Source: Paludibacter propionicigenes
GTDB taxonomy: Bacteria; Bacteroidota; Bacteroidia; Bacteroidales; JAIFNL01
Length of the DNA stretch: 32,723 bases
Direction: 5' to 3'
NCBI GenBank assembly: GCA_020721325.1
Contig: DYNA01000033.1
Coordinates: 1 to 32,723, forward strand
Below the pieces are notes generated by a model. It was not told the DNA's origin. It did not search any database and saw nothing but the letters and a program-made list of their open reading frames with translations. Positions 19,081 through 27,036 of the stretch are shown piece by piece. The position numbers and the translations under genes are program-made. How positions within the stretch are numbered: position 1 is the first letter of the stretch; the number at the start of each line of letters is the position of its first letter.

Positions 19081-20073
19081 CTAAGGTACTTCTACAACAT
19101 TTAGAATTTCGCTGATGATTTCTTCTGTTGTAATATTCTCAGCCTCAGCTTCATAAGTTAAACCTATGCGGTGTCGCAAAACATCATGAGCAATTGCGCG
19201 AACATCTTCGGGCAGTACGTAACCTCTACGCTTAATGAATGCAAAGGCTTTAGCGGCTTTTGCCAAATTAATGCTTGCACGCGGAGAGCCACCGAAATTG
19301 ATTAAATCTTTAAATTTCTTTAATCCGTATTCTTCGGGATTTCGCGTTGCAAATACTATATCTACAATGTATTTCTGAATTTTTTCGTCCATGTAAACAT
19401 CTTTTACGGCTTCGCGCGCACGTAAAATGTCTTCTGCTTTTATAACTGCATTTGCTTTAGGAAAGTTTTTAAGTAAATTGGATTGTATAATAAGTTTTTC
19501 TTCCTCTTTTTTAGGATACGAAATAATTACTTTCAACATAAATCTATCTACTTGAGCCTCAGGCAGTGGGTAAGTACCTTCTTGCTCAATGGGGTTTTGA
19601 GTAGCCATAACTAAAAAAGGCTCTTGCAGCGGATAAGTTTCTTCGCCAATAGTAACTTGTTTTTCTTGCATGGCTTCTAAAAGAGCCGATTGAACTTTTG
19701 CCGGTGCGCGATTAATCTCATCGGCTAAAACAAAGTTGGTAAAAATAGGTCCTTTTTTTACCACAAATTCTTCTTTTTTTTGCGAATAAATAAGTGTTCC
19801 TAAAAGGTCGGCAGGCAAAAGGTCTGGGGTAAATTGTATGCGACTGAAATGAACACTTATAGCCTGCGCAAGAGTATTGATAGCCAATGTTTTAGCTAAT
19901 CCGGGTACTCCTTCGAGCAAGATATGACCACCCGAAAGCAAACCAATTAAAAGGCTCTCTGTCAGATGCTTTTGTCCGATGATAACTTTATTCATCTCCA
20001 TGTTCAACATGTCCACAAAAGCACTTTCTTTTTGAATTTTTTCGTTTATTTCTCGAATATCTATATTCTCCAT
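19081..20073 (-). CDS. MoxR-family AAA+ ATPase
   Basis: 330 residues. Walker A is LLEGVPGLAKT, Walker B is FVLADEINRAP, sensor 1 is MATQNP, followed by EGTYPLPEAQVDRFM, with the arginine and sensor-2 region in the lid (GGSPRASINLAKAAKAFA). This is the MRP subgroup of MoxR ATPases, hexameric chaperones that act with VWA proteins on maturation of protein complexes. It is the first gene of the Bat array and is preceded by the best promoter in the window. The start at 20073 gives the usual N-terminal helix before the ATP-binding core. Confidence 0.95.
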   Translation of the reverse strand: MENIDIREINEKIQKESAFVDMLNMEMNKVIIGQKHLTESLLIGLLSGGHILLEGVPGLAKTLAINTLAQAISVHFSRIQFTPDLLPADLLGTLIYSQKKEEFVVKKGPIFTNFVLADEINRAPAKVQSALLEAMQEKQVTIGEETYPLQEPFLVMATQNPIEQEGTYPLPEAQVDRFMLKVIISYPKKEEEKLIIQSNLLKNFPKANAVIKAEDILRAREAVKDVYMDEKIQKYIVDIVFATRNPEEYGLKKFKDLINFGGSPRASINLAKAAKAFAFIKRRGYVLPEDVRAIAHDVLRHRIGLTYEAEAENITTEEIISEILNVVEVP

Positions 20074-20146
20074 TTTTAATTTTTTTGTTAAAATTTTTTA
20101 GTTTTCCAAAAAAAATTATATTTTGCCGTTTTTTTATAAACAAATG

Positions 20147-20178
20147 CAAAGATATGTTTTTTTATCTGCTCAAGCAAA
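20147..20178 (-). promoter_or_regulatory. Promoter of the MoxR/Bat operon
   Basis: On the minus strand TTTG (20175-20178) is followed after 20 nt by TATCTTTG (20147-20154), an exact match to both boxes and to the spacing of the Bacteroidota consensus. The leader before the ATG at 20073 is 73 nt, AT-rich, without a Shine-Dalgarno site. Confidence 0.65.
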
Positions 20179-20322
20179 AAACCAAACAACAAATGAATAT
20201 GGTTTTAACTTTTTTTAATTTTTTTCACAAAAAGATTATTTTGTATAAATGCGTAAATGTACTGTAAATAAACGAGAATAAAAAGTTTTTAACATTTTTA
20301 AAATAAAAAAATTTAAAAAAAT

Positions 20323-21651
20323 ATGTTAAATAAATTTATTTCTTTTATAAAAAAAAATCAATTATTTGAACCTCAAAATAAGTTGCTTTTGGCTATTAGT
20401 GGCGGAATTGATTCTATGGTGCTTTTGGATTTGATGCTGAAAGCAAATGCGAATTTTTCTGTTGCGCATTGCAATTTTAAACTTAGAGGAGAAGATTCTG
20501 ATAATGACGAATTTTTAGTAAGCGATTTCTGTAAAGAAAAGAATCTTTTTTTGTATAAAATTCAATTTGAAACTCAAAATTATGCTTATGAAAAAAAAAT
20601 TTCTATTCAAATGGCAGCTCGCGAGCTACGATTTAATTGGTTTCAAGAACTTTGTAAATTACACAATTTCAATTATATAGCCCTTGCTCACCATGCCAAC
20701 GATGTGGTAGAGACGTTTCACATAAATTTGGCGCGTGGCACTGGCATTAAGGGCTTATGCGCTATGTCAGCTAAAAATGGTAATATTATTCGCCCTTTGT
20801 TGGGGTTTACAAGAGATGAAATAGTTGAATATCAACAGTTAAACAATATTTTTTATAGAGAAGACCAAAGTAATAAAAGTACAAAATATGCTCGCAATAA
20901 AATTAGGCATATTGTAGTTCCGGCTTTGAAAGAGATTAATAGTGCTTATAATCAAAATGTTATACGCACTATTGAACATTTAACCGATGTTGAAAAAATT
21001 TACAAACAACAGATTGAGGAAAAGAAAAAGGAAATATTGCAAATAAAAGATAATATGGTATTTATAAATATCGAGAAACTTATTCATACCATTGCTCCAA
21101 AAACTTTTTTGTTTGAAATGATAAAAGATTTTGGTTTTCAAAGTGATGTTTTAGAACAAATTTATCAATCAATTGAAAATCAAAGTGGTACTGAATTTTA
21201 TTCTAACGATTTTAAAATTTTGCGCGACAGAGAATTTTTTATAATTTCTAAAACTAAAAATTATAATGAAATATATTTTTCGATAGCGGAAGAAATGTTT
21301 GAGTTTGAGGTGGAAAATATTTTTTTTAAAACACAAAAATTGGAAAAAAATAGCGATTTTGAATTGATAAAAAAGTCGGAAATTGCTTATTTTGATTATG
21401 AAAAAATTGTTTTTCCATTAACAATAACTCATTGGAATAAAGGCGATTATTTTTATCCTTTGGGTATGAATAAACGAAAAAAACTGTCTGATTTTTTTAT
21501 AGACCGTAAATTTTCAATTTTTGAAAAAGAAAAACAACTTTTGTTAAAATCGGGTACAGAAATAGTCTGGATTGTTGGAAAACAGATAGATAACAGGTTT
21601 AAAGTAACTGATGAAACAAAAAAAGTATTTGAAATTAAAATAAACCGCTAA
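20323..21651 (+). CDS. tilS: tRNA(Ile)-lysidine synthase
   Basis: Converts C34 of the CAU-anticodon isoleucine tRNA to lysidine, so the tRNA reads AUA instead of AUG. 442 residues. The N-type ATP pyrophosphatase loop is LLLAISGGIDSMVLLDL (about residues 22-38), followed by VAHCNFKLRGEDSDND, the family motif ALAHHANDVVETFHINLARGTGIKG and RPLL. The C-terminal TilS domain includes WNKGDYFYPLGMNKRKKLSDFF and IVWIVGKQIDNRFKV. Full length and intact. AUA codons appear to be used in neighbouring genes, so the enzyme is needed. The upstream 249 nt hold no clear plus-strand promoter. Confidence 0.97.
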   Translation: MLNKFISFIKKNQLFEPQNKLLLAISGGIDSMVLLDLMLKANANFSVAHCNFKLRGEDSDNDEFLVSDFCKEKNLFLYKIQFETQNYAYEKKISIQMAARELRFNWFQELCKLHNFNYIALAHHANDVVETFHINLARGTGIKGLCAMSAKNGNIIRPLLGFTRDEIVEYQQLNNIFYREDQSNKSTKYARNKIRHIVVPALKEINSAYNQNVIRTIEHLTDVEKIYKQQIEEKKKEILQIKDNMVFINIEKLIHTIAPKTFLFEMIKDFGFQSDVLEQIYQSIENQSGTEFYSNDFKILRDREFFIISKTKNYNEIYFSIAEEMFEFEVENIFFKTQKLEKNSDFELIKKSEIAYFDYEKIVFPLTITHWNKGDYFYPLGMNKRKKLSDFFIDRKFSIFEKEKQLLLKSGTEIVWIVGKQIDNRFKVTDETKKVFEIKINR

Positions 21652-21658
21652 TTTTTTT

Positions 21659-21666
21659 TATTTTTG
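21659..21666 (+). promoter_or_regulatory. Putative -7 element before the M1 peptidase gene
   Basis: TATTTTTG matches TAnnTTTG exactly and ends 26 nt before the ATG, a distance like that of the ABC-F promoter. No TTTG lies at the proper -33 distance, so the gene may instead be read through from tilS. Confidence 0.3.
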
Positions 21667-21692
21667 TTTTTTTAATTCATGTAAATAAAAGT

Positions 21693-23609
21693 ATGAAAAC
21701 ATTATTTTTACTTTTCCTTTCATTTTGGTTTTGGCAGAATATTTTTGCACAAAGCTCGGTTAGTGTTTTAAGTGAGCGAATCGCAAATTATGACATTGAA
21801 GCTGTTTTAAATACCGAAAATAAAACAATAACTGCCAAAGAAATAATAACTTGGAAAAATATTTCAAGTGATTCTTTAAATGAATTTCATTTTCATTTGT
21901 ATTTGAATGCTTTTAAAGATAATAAATCTACCTTCTTCAAAAACAGTGATTTAGATGATTTTACCGATTTAGAAAGAGGATTTATTGAAATAAAAAAAAT
22001 TAAAATATTAAAAAAGGAAGATTTAACTCAAAAAGTTCGATTTATTGCTCCCGATGACCATAATTTAGATGATAAAACGGTTTTTTTGGTTAAAACAAAT
22101 ACTTTGTTACCTCCCGATTCGACCATTCAATTTGAAATAGAATTTACTGCAAAATTGCCCAAATTAAAAGCTCGAACCGGTTTTGCAAAAGATTATTTTT
22201 TTGTAGGACAATGGTTTCCAAAAATAGGTGTTTATGAACTTGAAAATAAAGTAGATAGTACTTCTTGGCATTGGAATTGCCATCAGTTTCATTCAACGTC
22301 GGAATTTTTTGCCGATTTTGGAGTTTATAATGTTGAACTAACAGTACCAGAGAACTATATAGTTGGTGCTACGGGTATTTTATGGGACGAAAAAGTGAAT
22401 GCAAATAAAACTAAAACCATGCTTTTTAAAGCAAATGATGTAATCGATTTTGCTTGGACTGCTTCCCCTAATTATTTAGTATTCAGCGATAAATGGAACG
22501 ATGTAGTTATTCATTTTTTATATCAAAAAGAGCATGAAAACCAAGTGGAAAGGCATGTAGAAGCTATAAAAATTGCTTTGGAATATATGGAAAAACATGT
22601 TGGAAAATATCCATATCCGGCTATTACAGTTATCGACCCTCCATTTTTTGGACTCGAAGCCGGTGGAATGGAATACCCGATGTTGATAACAGTCGGTACG
22701 GTAAAATTTTTGCCGCAAGGCATTAAAATACCCGAATTGACAACTGTTCATGAGTTTATTCATCAATACTTTATGGGTATTTTGGCAAGTAATGAATTTG
22801 AAGAAGCTTGGCTTGATGAAGGGTTCACAACCTATTTTGAAACACGAATTATAGACGAAATATTAGCTAAAAATGGCTCAATAAATTTTATGGGATTTAA
22901 AATGTCTGGAATTGAAAGTCGAAGATTGGGCTATACAAATATGTACAATAAGCGTGTTGCTTCGGTTTGGAATTGGGCTTGGAATTTTCCAAATAATAGT
23001 TACGGAAATTTGGTTTATAATAAGGCAGCTTGTGTTTTACATACTTTAGATGGAATTTTAGGAAGAGAATTGATGGACAGAATTATCGGAAATTATTTTG
23101 ACAAATATCGATTTTTACACCCAAAAACAGACGATTTTATTGATTTAGCAACTTTAACGGTAAAAAATATTTCAGGTGATTCGTTGAGTAATGAAATTGA
23201 TGTTTTTTTAGAGCAAGCTATTTATGGTACTCAAATTTGCGATTACGCAATACAATCAGTTGAAAATAAGCATCTTGAAAAAGGAAAAGATGTAGAAAGC
23301 GATGGAATTTTTTCGCAAATTCGAGTGCAGCGTTTAGGGGATTTTCAGATGCCAATTGAAATATTAATTCATTTTGAAGATGGTACGGAATTGACCGAAA
23401 AATGGAATGGAAAATCCTCACACATTCTTTTTAGTTTCAAAGGAAAGCATGTAAAATGGGCGAAAATTGACCCTAAGAATAAACTATTACTTGATTATAG
23501 GTTCGAAAATAATAGTTTTGCAAATGAATCTCAACATGGTTTTTTTGTAAAATATGCCGAAAAATTAATGTATTGGTTACAAAATTTTATGCAATTTTTA
23601 ATGTTATAA
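21693..23609 (+). CDS. Secreted M1-family metallopeptidase (aminopeptidase N-like)
   Basis: 638 residues. A signal peptide (MKTLFLLFLSFWFWQNIFAQ) is followed by an N-terminal beta domain and a gluzincin catalytic domain. The substrate-binding loop GLEAGGMEYPMLI replaces the GAMEN of classical members. The zinc motif VHEFIHQYF is followed 18 residues after its second His by the third zinc ligand in WLDEGFTTYFE. The C-terminal helical ERAP1-like domain is short, and no T9SS sorting domain is visible. It should be periplasmic or outer-membrane associated and trim peptides. The gene lies 41 nt after tilS and 12 nt before the next gene. Confidence 0.93.
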   Translation: MKTLFLLFLSFWFWQNIFAQSSVSVLSERIANYDIEAVLNTENKTITAKEIITWKNISSDSLNEFHFHLYLNAFKDNKSTFFKNSDLDDFTDLERGFIEIKKIKILKKEDLTQKVRFIAPDDHNLDDKTVFLVKTNTLLPPDSTIQFEIEFTAKLPKLKARTGFAKDYFFVGQWFPKIGVYELENKVDSTSWHWNCHQFHSTSEFFADFGVYNVELTVPENYIVGATGILWDEKVNANKTKTMLFKANDVIDFAWTASPNYLVFSDKWNDVVIHFLYQKEHENQVERHVEAIKIALEYMEKHVGKYPYPAITVIDPPFFGLEAGGMEYPMLITVGTVKFLPQGIKIPELTTVHEFIHQYFMGILASNEFEEAWLDEGFTTYFETRIIDEILAKNGSINFMGFKMSGIESRRLGYTNMYNKRVASVWNWAWNFPNNSYGNLVYNKAACVLHTLDGILGRELMDRIIGNYFDKYRFLHPKTDDFIDLATLTVKNISGDSLSNEIDVFLEQAIYGTQICDYAIQSVENKHLEKGKDVESDGIFSQIRVQRLGDFQMPIEILIHFEDGTELTEKWNGKSSHILFSFKGKHVKWAKIDPKNKLLLDYRFENNSFANESQHGFFVKYAEKLMYWLQNFMQFLML

Positions 23610-23621
23610 AAAGGAATTAAA

Positions 23622-24893
23622 ATGGAGTTAAAAAGTTCATATACAAATGGTTGGAATATTAGCATTAAAACATATAAAAATATTTTAATTTTATATGGAA
23701 TTAATTTTTTATTGGCATTATCTTTTAGTATCGGTTTTGCTACTTCATCGTCTAAGTCTTTGATATACAATAATTTATTTTCCGATTTTCAGTTTACTGC
23801 TTTTATCGAATTTATCATAAATTATAAAACCTATTTGTCGATTTTATTTAATCAATTCTTATGGTTTTCAGTGCTTTATATGTTATTAAATGTCTTTATT
23901 TTGGGTGGAATTTTAGATAGTTTTTTTTATAAAAAATTTGATAGCGACCGATTTTGGAAACACTCGAAAATGTTCTTTTTTCGCTATTTTAAGCAAAGCC
24001 TTTATTTTTTAATTTTAAATTTAGTTCTTTTTGTTTTGGCTTTTTACATTTTGTCGATAATTTTTAGCCAATTAATTGAAAAAGAAGCTATTGAAACAGA
24101 ATTTATACTTCCTTTTTTTATCGTTTTATCAATTTATTTAATTTTAGCAAGTTTTCTGTATATTATATCCGATTATACAAAATTTAGTATTTATTTTAGT
24201 GAAAGCAATCAAATATTAAAGTCTATTTGGAAAAATACGAAGTATTTTATTAAAAATTTTGCATCGGTTTTAATTTTATTTTTTACTTTTACTTCAATAA
24301 TTATTTTTTTGATTATCTTTTCATTAGCAATGAATTATTGGATAAATGTTTCAAATTATTTAAGTTTATTTTTAGTATTTTTGATGCACCAAATTTTTGT
24401 TTTTGTACGTATATTTTTAAGACTGTGGTTTTTAAGTTCCCAATTTAGTTATTTTACAATCGGTTTTAATAAAAAAATTGAAAACAAAAAAGCTGAATTT
24501 GAGGCTCTTGATGAAAAAGCAGAGGCTATAAGCCAAGAAAAATTTAAAAAGGAAAAAACCGTCATTCGACAAGGAAAAGACGAAAGAGCGCAGGCTGCCA
24601 TTAAAGACATTAATGTAATGCTCGAAAATATCCAAAATCAGATTTCAAATATAGAAAAAGAAGCTCGACCGGAGATAAAAGCACAACTTATTAATAATCT
24701 GATACTTGCATCTCAGACCGAAGAGTGGGAAATGATAGAAGAAAATGTTTCGCACATAAAACAGGAAAACGAAATTAAACGAGTAATTTCGATTTTAGAT
24801 GAAATAAAACAAGAAAAAGAAAAAGAAAAAAATCAAAAAAAGGAAATTTTTCAAAAAAAAATGGAAGACGATTTGTTTGAATTTGATGATTAA
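23622..24893 (+). CDS. Unrecognised multi-pass membrane protein with coiled-coil tail
   Basis: 423 residues, family not recognised. About six hydrophobic stretches fill residues 20-275 (for example ILILYGINFLLALSFSIGF, LILNLVLFVLAFYILSIIF, VLILFFTFTSIIIFLIIFSL). They are followed from about 285 to the end by a highly charged Glu/Lys/Gln-rich helix-forming region (KAEFEALDEKAEAISQEKFK) that probably forms a coiled coil, ending DDLFEFDD. The membrane part looks like a generic membrane domain without catalytic motif. It is packed between the M1 peptidase (12 nt) and recR (12 nt), so co-transcription is likely, but the neighbours do not reveal a function. Confidence 0.75.
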   Translation: MELKSSYTNGWNISIKTYKNILILYGINFLLALSFSIGFATSSSKSLIYNNLFSDFQFTAFIEFIINYKTYLSILFNQFLWFSVLYMLLNVFILGGILDSFFYKKFDSDRFWKHSKMFFFRYFKQSLYFLILNLVLFVLAFYILSIIFSQLIEKEAIETEFILPFFIVLSIYLILASFLYIISDYTKFSIYFSESNQILKSIWKNTKYFIKNFASVLILFFTFTSIIIFLIIFSLAMNYWINVSNYLSLFLVFLMHQIFVFVRIFLRLWFLSSQFSYFTIGFNKKIENKKAEFEALDEKAEAISQEKFKKEKTVIRQGKDERAQAAIKDINVMLENIQNQISNIEKEARPEIKAQLINNLILASQTEEWEMIEENVSHIKQENEIKRVISILDEIKQEKEKEKNQKKEIFQKKMEDDLFEFDD

Positions 24894-24905
24894 TAAAAAC
24901 AAAAA

Positions 24906-25511
24906 ATGCAAGAATTACCCTCAAAATATTTGACCAGTTCCGTAAATGAATTTGCAAACTTACCCGGAATTGGTAAAAAAACAGCCCTTCGTTTGGTTTT
25001 GCATTTGCTAAAACAGGAAAAAAGCCAAATATTGCATTTTAGCCAAACGATTAATGAAATGGCTGAAAATATTAAGCATTGTCAAATCTGCCATTCAATT
25101 TCAGACAATGAAATCTGTGATATTTGTTCAAATCCAAAGCGCACCAACAATATAATATGTGTAGTAGAAAGTATAAAAGAGGTACTTGCCATTGAGAACA
25201 CTCAGCAATACAACGGTTTATACCATGTTTTGGGCGGAGTAATTTCGCCTATCGATGGAATTGGTCCGGCAGATTTAACCATAGAAAGTTTGAAGCAAAG
25301 GATTGAAAATGAAAGCATTAATGAAGTTATTTTGGCTTTGAGCAGTACAATGGAAGGCGATACGACTAACTTCTTCATTCATAAACGTTTATCGGGTAGC
25401 AACATTCGTATCACAACCTTAGCACGCGGAATTTCATTTGGCGATGAATTAGAATATGCCGATGAAATAACTTTAGGGCGTTCGATTATTAATAGAGTTG
25501 ATTTTCAATAA
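24906..25511 (+). CDS. recR: Recombination mediator protein RecR
   Basis: With RecO and RecF, loads RecA at single-strand gaps. 201 residues, the normal length. The helix-hairpin-helix FANLPGIGKKTALRL (about residues 16-30) is followed by a C4 zinc finger CQICHSISDNEICDIC and the Toprim domain (IICVVESIKEVLAIENTQQYNGLYHVLGG) with SPIDGIGP and the Walker-B-like end (LARGISFGDELEYADEITLGRSI). All expected motifs are present. Confidence 0.97.
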   Translation: MQELPSKYLTSSVNEFANLPGIGKKTALRLVLHLLKQEKSQILHFSQTINEMAENIKHCQICHSISDNEICDICSNPKRTNNIICVVESIKEVLAIENTQQYNGLYHVLGGVISPIDGIGPADLTIESLKQRIENESINEVILALSSTMEGDTTNFFIHKRLSGSNIRITTLARGISFGDELEYADEITLGRSIINRVDFQ

Positions 25512-25512
25512 G

Positions 25513-26700
25513 ATGAAGCTTACAATTGTAATAATAAACTATAAAGTTCCCGAATTACTTCATTTGTGTTTACTTTCACTTAAAATTGCCATTCAAGATA
25601 TTGAAACAGAGGTGATTGTGGTGGACAATGATTCCAAAGACCATTCCATTGATTACTTAAAAAAAAGACATAATTGGATAACAATAATTGAAAATTCCGA
25701 AAACATTGGCTTTTCAAAAGCTAATAATCAGGTAATTAGATATGCAATTAGTGAATATGTTTTAGTTTTAAATCCAGATACCTTATTAGAAGAACAAACA
25801 CTTAAAATATGTTTGGATTTTTTGGAAAAAAATCCTCAAGTCGGTGCTGTGGGGGTAAAAATGATTGGAAGTAATGGACAATTTCAATTCGAGTCAAAAC
25901 GTTCTTTTCCAACTCCTTGGGTTTCATTTAGTAAAATATCGGGTCTTTCTAAATTATTTCCTAATTCAAAACTTTTTGGACGCTATAATTTAAGCTATTT
26001 ATCTGAAAATGAAATAAATGAAGTTGAAATACTTTCAGGTGCATTTATGTTTATTCGCCGAGATGCCTTAAAAAAAGCCGGACTTTTTGATGAAAAATAT
26101 TTTATGTATGGCGAAGATATTGACTTGTCATACAGAATAATACAGGCTGGTTTTAAAAATTATTACCTACCAACAACTAAAATTTTACATTTTAAAGGGG
26201 AAAGTACCAAAAAAAATGATAAAAAATACATTTATAATTTTAATAACGCCATGCTTATTTTTGCAAGAAAATATTTTAAACAAAAAAATAAACTTTTTTT
26301 TGCATTTATTCAAATATTAGTAAATTTAAAAATTTATTTAGCCTATAAACTTTTGGATTTGAGCAAATTAATCTCAAAAAAAAATAAAGCAAATACAAAA
26401 AAAATCTTGATAATTGTACCCAAAGTTGAAAAGGAAACAATTGAAAATTTAATTCAAAAACAAAAGAAAGATGCAAAGATATTCTACATATTGAGCGAAA
26501 ATAGAAAATTAATTTCTGAATTTGACGCAATAAATTCAAAAATCTTGCAAAACACGCTGCATGAAATTGTAATTTCCTTTACCTATTCAAAACACGAAGT
26601 TTTCGATTTAATTCATTTAATATCAGCGTATAATATACAAGTCCATTTTTTTTTACTAAGCGAAAAAAAAATTATTTTCACAAAAAATGAAAAAAAATGA
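25513..26700 (+). CDS. GT2 glycosyltransferase with extra C-terminal domain
   Basis: 395 residues from MKLTIVIINYKVPELL. The GT-A core has the UDP/dTDP-sugar strand VVDNDSKDHS, ENIGFSKANN, a LVLNPDTLL segment acting as the DXD-type metal site, and the acceptor-side SGAFMFIRRDALKKAG plus FFMYGEDIDLSYR-like segment (YFMYGEDIDLSYRI). This is the rhamnosyltransferase-like GT2 branch used in surface polysaccharide assembly; the sugar is unknown. From about residue 285 an extra alpha/beta part (KKILIIVPKVEKETIENLI, then EIVISFTYSKHEVFDLIHLI) resembles a Rossmann-like domain. The start at 25513 lies 2 nt after the recR stop, so the genes are probably translationally linked. Confidence 0.9.
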   Translation: MKLTIVIINYKVPELLHLCLLSLKIAIQDIETEVIVVDNDSKDHSIDYLKKRHNWITIIENSENIGFSKANNQVIRYAISEYVLVLNPDTLLEEQTLKICLDFLEKNPQVGAVGVKMIGSNGQFQFESKRSFPTPWVSFSKISGLSKLFPNSKLFGRYNLSYLSENEINEVEILSGAFMFIRRDALKKAGLFDEKYFMYGEDIDLSYRIIQAGFKNYYLPTTKILHFKGESTKKNDKKYIYNFNNAMLIFARKYFKQKNKLFFAFIQILVNLKIYLAYKLLDLSKLISKKNKANTKKILIIVPKVEKETIENLIQKQKKDAKIFYILSENRKLISEFDAINSKILQNTLHEIVISFTYSKHEVFDLIHLISAYNIQVHFFLLSEKKIIFTKNEKK

Positions 26701-27036
26701 AAAAAAATTATGTTTGATAAATATATTTCTTTATTTTTGTAAAAAAAAAAGAAATAAAAAAATAGAAAAAAACAATCGCTTCGTTATTGAATTGTTAATT
26801 TTTGAAAAAGAAATAAATTTTTATTAACAAAGCTAATCTTTTGTAATTAATTAAAAATCAAATATATAAATAAGAAAATAAACTTCAAATAAGAGCAAAT
26901 TTAAAAAAAAATAAAAAAAAATATTTTTTTTTTTGATATTTGCAGCACAAAATATAAAAATTATTTTTATATTTGTATTTGAAATAAAATTGTAAATAAG
27001 AAAAAATTTAAATAAAACTTTATAATCTTTATTGTT
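26701..27036. other. Non-coding gap before the OmpA-like gene, with inverted repeat
   Basis: These 336 bases are extremely AT-rich with long A and T runs and no credible gene. TTGTTAAT (26792-26799) and ATTAACAA (26823-26830) form an 8-bp inverted repeat with a 23-nt centre. It could be a weak terminator for the glycosyltransferase gene or an operator. A TATTTTTG at 26732-26739 matches the -7 consensus but lacks a correctly spaced -33 box. Confidence 0.45.
26968..26975 (+). promoter_or_regulatory. Putative -7 element for the OmpA-like gene
   Basis: TATATTTG is an exact TAnnTTTG match 61 nt before the ATG. The nearest TTTG upstream (26939-26942) is 25 nt away, longer than the usual spacing of about 20, so the call is tentative. 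Confidence 0.3.

Noticed and set aside
26687-26826. Tiny ORF (about 46 codons) overlapping the end of the glycosyltransferase gene
   Set aside because: Starts within a poly-A stretch and encodes only Lys/Asn/Ile/Phe-rich residues; no evidence of coding.
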